Shown: one piece after another, positions 57,301 to 64,000 of the stretch
How the letters are laid out: every line of letters starts with the position of its first letter
Position numbering within the stretch: position 1 is the stretch's first letter
Source: Nemertoderma westbladi
Taxonomy: Eukaryota; Xenacoelomorpha; Nemertodermatida; Nemertodermatidae
Length of the DNA: 64,000 nucleotides
NCBI GenBank assembly: GCA_032718475.1
Contig: JAUCBJ010000788.1
Coordinates: forward strand, 1-64,000
Reading direction: 5' to 3'
Made by a program: the position numbers and the translations under genes
Notes under the pieces: generated by a model
What the model saw: only the letters and a program-made list of their open reading frames with translations
Database searches by the model: none
Told to the model about the DNA's origin: nothing

Positions 57301-60300
57301 ATATAAAGTAAATGTGAAAGTGGACCAGGTCTCCTACATAAACAAAATAAATGAATTGTACCAGGTCATCTACATAAACAAAGTAAATGAAAGTGTACCA
57401 GGTCTCCTACATAAACAAAATAAATGAATTGTACCAGGTCATCTACATAAACAAAGTAAATGAAAGTGTACCAGGTCTCCTACATAAACAAAATAAGTGA
57501 ATTGTACCAGGTCATCTACATAAACAAAGTAAATGAAAGTGTACCAGGTCTCCTACATAAATAAAGTAAATGAAAGTGTACCAGTTCTCCTACAAATATA
57601 AAGTAAATGAAAGTGTACCAGGTCTCCTACAAAAATAAAGTAAATGAAAGTGTACCAGGTTTCCTACATAAACAAAATAAATGAATTGTACCAGGTCATC
57701 TACATAAACAAAGTAAATGAAAGTGTACCAGGTCTCCTACAAAAATAAAGTAAATGAAAGTGTATGAGGTCTCCTACATAAACAAAGTAAATGAAAGTGT
57801 ACCAGGTCTCCTACAAAAATAAAGTAAATGAAAGTGTATGAGGTCTCCTACATAAACAAAGTAAATGAAAGTGTACCAGGTCTCCTACATAAACAATATA
57901 AATGAATTGTACCAGGTCATCTACATAAACAAAGTAAATGAAAGTGTACCAGGTCTCCTACAAAAATAAAGTAAATGAAAGTGTATGAGGTCTCCTACAT
58001 AAATAGAGTAAATGAAAGTGTACCAGGTCTCCTACATAAATAAAGTAAATGAAAGTGTACCAGGTCTCCTACATAAACAATATAAATGAATTGTACCAGG
58101 TCATCTACATAAACAAAGTAAATGAAAGTGTACCAGGTCTCCTACAAAAATAAAGTAAATGAAAGTGTACCAGGTCTCCTACATAAATAAAGTAAATGAA
58201 AGTGTACCAGTTCTCCTACAAATATAAAGTAAATGAAAGTGTACCAGGTCTCCTACAAATATAAAGTAAATGAAAGTGTACCAGGTCTCCTACAAAAATA
58301 AAGTAAATGAAAGTCTACCAGGTCATCTACATAAACAAAGTAAATGAAAGTGTACCAGGTCTCCTACATAAATAAAGTAAATGAAAGTGTACCAGTTCTC
58401 CTACAAATATAAAATAAATGAAAGTGTACCAGGTCTCCTACATAAATAAAATAAATGAATTGTACCAGGTCATCTTCATAAACAAAGTAAATGAAAGTGT
58501 ACCAGGTCTCCTACATAAACAAAGCAAATGAAAGTGTACCAGTTCTCCTACAAATATAAAATAAATGAAAGTGTACCAGGTCTCCTACATAAACAAAATA
58601 AATGAATTGTACCAGGTCATCTAAATAAACAAAGTAAATGAAAGTGTACCAGGTCTCCTACATAAATAAAGTAAATGAAAGTGTACCAGGTCTCCTAAAT
58701 AAATAAAGTAAATGAAAGTGTACTAGGTCTCCTACAATTATAAAGTAAATGAAAGTGTACCAGGTCATCTACATAAACAAAGTAAATGAAAGTGTACCAG
58801 GTCTCCTACATAAACAAAGTAAATGAAAGTGTACCAGGTCATTTACATAAACAAAGTAAATGAATTGTACCAGGTCTCTTATATAAATAAAGTAAATGAA
58901 AGTCTACCAGGTCTCCTACATATATAAAGTAAGTGAAAGTGTACCAGGTCTCCTACAAAAATAAAGTTAATAAAAGTCTACCAGGTCTCCTACGTAAATG
59001 GAAGTCTACCAGGTCTCCTACAAAAATAAAGTAAATGTTAAAGTCTATACCAGGTCTCCTACATAAACAAAGTAAATGAAAGTCTACCAGGTCTCCTACA
59101 TAAATAAAGTAAATGAAAGTGTACCAGGTCATTTACATAAACAAAGTAAATGAATTGTACCAGGTCTCTTTTATAAATAAAGTAAATGAAAGTCTACCAG
59201 GTCTCCTACTAAAATAAAGTTAATGAAAGTCTACCAGGTCTCCTACAAAAATAAATTAAATAAAGGTGTACCCGGTCTCCTACATAAATAAAGTTAATGA
59301 AAGTGTACCAGGTCTCCTACATAAATAAAGTAAATGAAAGTGTACCAGGTCTCCTACATAAATAAAGTAAATGAAAGTGTACCAGGTCTCTTATATAAAT
59401 AAAGTAAATGAAAGTGTACCAGGTCTCTTATATAAATAAAGTAAATGAAAGTGTACCAGGTCTCCTACAAAAATAAAGTTAATGAAAGTCTACCAGGTCT
59501 CCTACATAAACAAAGTAAATGAAAGTCTACCAGGTCTCCTACATAAATAAAGTAAATGAAAGTGTACCAGTTATCCTACAAATATAAAGTAAATGAAAGT
59601 GTACCAGGTGTCCTACATAAACAAAATAAATAAATTATACCAGGTCATCTACATAAACAAAGTAAATGAAAGTCTACCAGGCCTCATACAAAAATAAAGT
59701 AAATGTGAAAGTGTACCAGGTCTCCTACAAAAATAAAGTAAATGGTAAAGTGTACCAGGTCTCCTACAAAAATAAAGTAAATGTGAAAGTGTACCAGGTC
59801 TCCTACAAAAATAAAGTAAATGGTAAAGTGTACCAGGTCTCCTACAAAAATGAAGTAATTGTGGAAGTGTACCAGGTCTCCTACAAATATAAAGTAAATG
59901 TGAAAGTGGACCAGGTCTCCTACATAGACAAAATAAATGAATTGTACCAGGTCATCTACATAAACAAAGTAAATGAAAGTGTACCAGGTCTCCTACATAA
60001 ACAAAATAAATGAATTGTACCAGGTCATCTACATAAACAAAGTAAATGAAAGTGTACCAGGTCTCCTACATAAACAAAATAAGTGAATTGTACCAGGTCA
60101 TCTACATAAACAAAGTAAATGAAAGTGTACCAGGTCTCCTACATAAATAAAGTAAATGAAAGTGTACAAGTTCTCCTACAAATATAAAGTAAATGAAAGT
60201 GTACCAGGTCTCCTACAAAAATAAAGTAAATGAAAGTGTACCAGGTTTCCTACATAAACAAAATAAATGAATTGTACCAGGTCATCTACATAAACAAAGT

Positions 60301-63300
60301 AAATGAAAGTGTACCAGGTCTCCTACAAAAATAAAGTAAATGAAAGTGTACCAGGTCTCCTACAAAAATAAAGTAAATGAAAGTGTATGAGGTCTCCTAC
60401 ATAAACAAAGTAAATGAAAGTGTACCAGGTCTCCTACATAAACAATATAAATGAATTGTACCAGGTCATCTACATAAACAAAGTAAATGAAAGTGTACCA
60501 GGTCTCCTACAAAAATAAAGTAAATGAAAGTGTATGAGGTCTCCTACATAAATAGAGTAAATGAAAGTGTACCAGGTCTCCTACATAAATAAAGTAAATG
60601 AAAGTGTACCAGGTCTCCTACATAAACAATATAAATGAATTGTACCAGGTCATCTACATAAACAAAGTAAATGAAAGTGTACCAGGTCTCCTACAAAAAT
60701 AAAGTAAATGAAAGTGTACCAGGTCTCCTACATAAATAAAGTAAATGAAAGTGTACCAGTTCTCCTACAAATATAAAGTAAATGAAAGTGTACCAGGTCT
60801 CCTACAAATATAAAGTAAATGAAAGTGTACCAGGTCTCCTACAAAAATAAAGTAAATGAAAGTCTACCAGGTCATCTACATAAACAAAGTAAATGAAAGT
60901 GTACCAGGTCTCCTACATAAATAAAGTAAATGAAAGTGTACCAGTTCTCCTACAAATATAAAATAAATGAAAGTGTACCAGGTCTCCTACATAAATAAAA
61001 TAAATGAATTGTACCAGGTCATCTTCATAAACAAAGTAAATGAAAGTGTACCAGGTCTCCTACATAAACAAAGCAAATGAAAGTGTACCAGTTCTCCTAC
61101 AAATATAAAATAAATGAAAGTGTACCAGGTCTCCTACATAAACAAAATAAATGAATTGTACCAGGTCATCTAAATAAACAAAGTAAATGAAAGTGTACCA
61201 GGTCTCCTACATAAATAAAGTAAATGAAAGTGTACCAGGTCTCCTAAATAAATAAAGTAAATGAAAGTGTACTAGGTCTCCTACAATTATAAAGTAAATG
61301 AAAGTGTACCAGGTCATCTACATAAACAAAGTAAATGAAAGTGTACCAGGTCTCCTACATAAACAAAGTAAATGAAAGTGTACCAGGTCATTTACATAAA
61401 CAAAGTAAATGAATTGTACCAGGTCTCTTATATAAATAAAGTAAATGAAAGTCTACCAGGTCTCCTACATAAATAAAGTAAATGAAAGTGTACCAGGTCT
61501 CCTACAAAAATAAAGTTAATAAAAGTCTACCAGGTCTCCTACATAAACAAAGTAAATGAAAGTCTACCAGGTCTCCTACATAAATAAAGTAAATGAAAGT
61601 CTACCAGGTCTCCTACAAAAATAAAGTAAATGTTAAAGTCTATACCAGGTCTCCTACATAAACAAAGTAAATGAAAGTCTACCAGGTCTCCTACATAAAT
61701 AAAGTAAATGAAAGTGTACCAGGTCATTAACATAAACAAAGTAAATGAATTGTACCAGGTCTCTTTTATAAATAAAGTAAATGAAAGTCTACCAGGTCTC
61801 CTACTAAAATAAAGTTAATGAAAGTCTACCAGGTCTCCTACAAAAATAAATTAAATAAAGGTGTACCCGGTCTCCTACATAAATAAAGTTAATGAAAGTG
61901 TACCAGGTCTCCTACATAAATAAAGTAAATGAAAGTGTACCAGGTCTCCTACATAAATAAAGTAAATGAAAGTGTACCAGGTCTCTTATATAAATAAAGT
62001 AAATGAAAGTGTACCAGGTCTCTTATATAAATAAAGTAAATGAAAGTGTACCAGGTCTCCTACAAAAATAAAGTTAATGAAAGTCTACCAGGTCTCCTAC
62101 ATAAACAAAGTAAATGAAAGTCTACCAGGTCTCCTACATAAATAAAGTAAATGAAAGTGTACCAGGTCATTTACATAAACAAAGTAAATGAAAGTGTACC
62201 AGGTCATTTACATAAACAAAGTAAATGAATTGTACCAGGTCTCTTATATAAATAAAGTAAATGAAAGTCTACCAGGTCTCCTACTAAAATAAAGTTAATG
62301 AAAGTCTACAAGGTCTCTTACAAAAATAAATTAAATAAAAGTGTACCCGGTCTCCTACATAGATAAAGTTAATGAAAGTGTACCAGGTCTCCTACATAAA
62401 TAAAGTAAATGAAAGTGTACCAGGTCTCCTACATAAACAAAATAAATAAATTGTACCAGGTCATCTACATAAACAAAGTAAATGAAAGTCTACCAGGTCT
62501 CCTACAAAAATAAAGTAAATGAAAGTGTATGAGGTCTCCTACATAAATAGAGTAAATGAAAGTGTACCAGGTCTCCTACAAAAACAAAGTAAATGAAAGT
62601 CTACCAGGTCTCCTACAAAAATAAAGTAAATGAAAGTGTATGAGGTCTCCTACATAAATAGAGTAAATGAAAGTGTACCAGGTCTCCTACAAAAATAAAT
62701 TAAATGAAAGTGTACCAGGACTCCTACAAAAATTAATTAAATGAAAGTGTACCAGGTCTCCTACAAATATAAAGTAAATAAAAGTGTACCAGGTCTCCTA
62801 CAAAATTAAAGTAAATATGAAAGTGGACCAGATCTCCTACATAAACAAAATAAATGAAATGTACCAGGTCATCTACATAAACAAAGTAAATGAAAGTCTA
62901 CCAGGTCTCCTACATAAATAAAGTAAATGAAAGTCTACCAGGTCTCCTACAAAAATGAAGTAAATGAAAGTGTTCCAGGTCTCCTACAAAAATAAAGTAA
63001 ATGTGAAAGTGTACCAGGTCTCCTACAAATATAAAGTAAATGTTAAAGTGTAAAAGGTCTCCTACAAAAATAATGTAAATGTTAAAGTGTACCAGGTCTC
63101 CTACAAAAATAAATTAAATGAAAGTGTACCAGGTCTCCTACAAAAATTTAGTAAATGTTAAAGTGTACCAGGTCTCCTACATAAACAAAATAAATGAACT
63201 GTACCAGGTTATCTACATAAATAAAGTAAATGAAAGTCTACCAGGTCTCCTACACAAACAAAGTAAATGAAAGTGTACCAGGTCTCCTACAAAAATAAAG

Positions 63301-64000
63301 TAAATGAAAGTGTACCAGGTCTCCTACATAAACAAAATAAATGAATTGTACCAGGTCGCCTGCATAAACAAAGTAAATGAATTGTACCAGGTCTCCTACA
63401 AAAACAACTTAAATGAATTGAACCAGGTCATCTACATAAACAAAGTAAATGAAAGTGTACCAGGTCTCCTACAAAAACAAAGTAAATGAAAGTGTACCAG
63501 GTCTCCTACAAAAACAAATTAATTGAATTGTACCAGGTCATCTACATAAACAAAGTAAATGAAAGTGTACCAGGTCTCCTACAAAAATAAACTAAATGTG
63601 AAAGTGGACCAGGTCTCCTACTTAAATAAAATAAATGAATTGTACCAGGTTATCTACTTAAACACAGTAAATGAAAGTGTACCAGGTTATCTACATAAAC
63701 AAAGCAATTGAATGTGTACCAGGTCTCCTACAAAAATAAAGTAAATGAAAGTGTACCAGGTCTCCTACAAAAATAAAGTAAATGAAAGTCTACCAGGTCT
63801 CCTACAAAATAAAGTAAATGTGAAAGTGTATCAGGTCTCCTACAAAAATAAAGTAAATGTTAAATTGTACCAGGTCTCCTAGAAATATATAGTAAATGAA
63901 AGTCTACCAGGTCTCCTACAAAAATAAAGTAAATGTGAAAGTGTACCAGGTCTCCTACAAAAACAAAGTAAATGTTAAAGTGTACCAGGTCTCCTACAAA
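54389..64000. repeat. 37-39-bp satellite, continues past window
   Basis: About 250 units of GTACCAGGTCTCCTACATAA followed by ATAAAGTAAATGAAAGT, with GTCATC, GTGTCC and ACAAAAAT variants and a 39-bp form ending AAATGTGAAA. The 39-bp form makes a 13-residue open repeat, which explains the 115-codon readings at 57080 and 59666. Shorter blocks (about 520-560 bp) are also duplicated, for example near 54978 and 55501. Confidence 0.95.
56976..62159. repeat. 2.59-kb higher-order duplication in the satellite
   Basis: The block 56976-59561 is repeated as 59562-62159 in direct orientation. Rare variants keep their order in both: CAGTTATCC, the 39-bp cluster, TATGAGGTCTCC, CTTCATAAAC, GTCTATACC and paired CTCTTATATA. 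Few differences are seen, so the duplication is recent. Confidence 0.85.

Noticed and set aside
54389-64000. Protein of 13-residue Lys/Val/Tyr repeats (57080 and 59666)
   Set aside because: It exists only where the 39-bp unit variant is clustered; flanking 37-bp units break the frame.

Overview
This is a repeat-rich stretch of a metazoan nuclear genome, not a prokaryotic one. It has introns with GT/AG borders, Penelope-like, BEL/Pao-like and RTE-like retroelements, Helentron-like rolling-circle elements, a degenerate telomere-like (CCCTAA-type) repeat, and about 20 kb of satellites. The mix suits an aquatic invertebrate, possibly a deuterostome, but I cannot name the species. Most long open frames here are by-products of tandem repeats whose units lack stop codons, not genes.

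Host gene. Five exons of a prominin-like membrane protein lie on the minus strand (33099 to 10071). All four introns between them are phase 1, and reading joins cleanly across every junction. They encode the end of the first extracellular loop, TM3, the short cytoplasmic loop, and TM4 with the start of the second loop. The introns are filled with repeats: a 19-bp array in one, and in an 18-kb one a telomere-like foldback element, a 45-bp minisatellite and the Helentron array. The intron after the last visible exon holds a 4.7-kb 20-bp array. The ends of the gene were not found.

Helentron-like array (15026-29030). Seven elements sit head to tail, each with a 5' inverted repeat, a GACT/GGCT microsatellite, a variable body, the 5' repeat's partner, a GC hairpin and a terminal CTAG. 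Two terminus classes occur (GGAACCGA and GCAAGTCG), and the 5' and 3' ends always change together. Two elements carry long CCGAG arrays and a third carries a decayed version.

Nested retroelements (about 38.1-54.3 kb). A Penelope-like element (minus strand, RT tail plus GIY-YIG nuclease) was split by a 14.7-kb LTR element (LTRs 38857-39412 and 53043-53587, duplicated site GTTTG). That element encodes a large Gag and a BEL/Pao-type aspartic protease but no recognisable RT, RNase H or integrase. It also has an unfamiliar second reading frame ending in zinc knuckles. A 3.8-kb RTE-like LINE (43830-47607, 13-bp duplicated site) later inserted into it. A second Penelope RT fragment lies in opposite orientation at 53882-54290.

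Edges. At the left is the N-terminal part of another Gag-like frame (1-1562, minus, runs off the window) with tandemly duplicated AT-rich sequence upstream. At the right a 37-39-bp satellite runs from 54.4 kb past the window end, with a 2.59-kb higher-order duplication.
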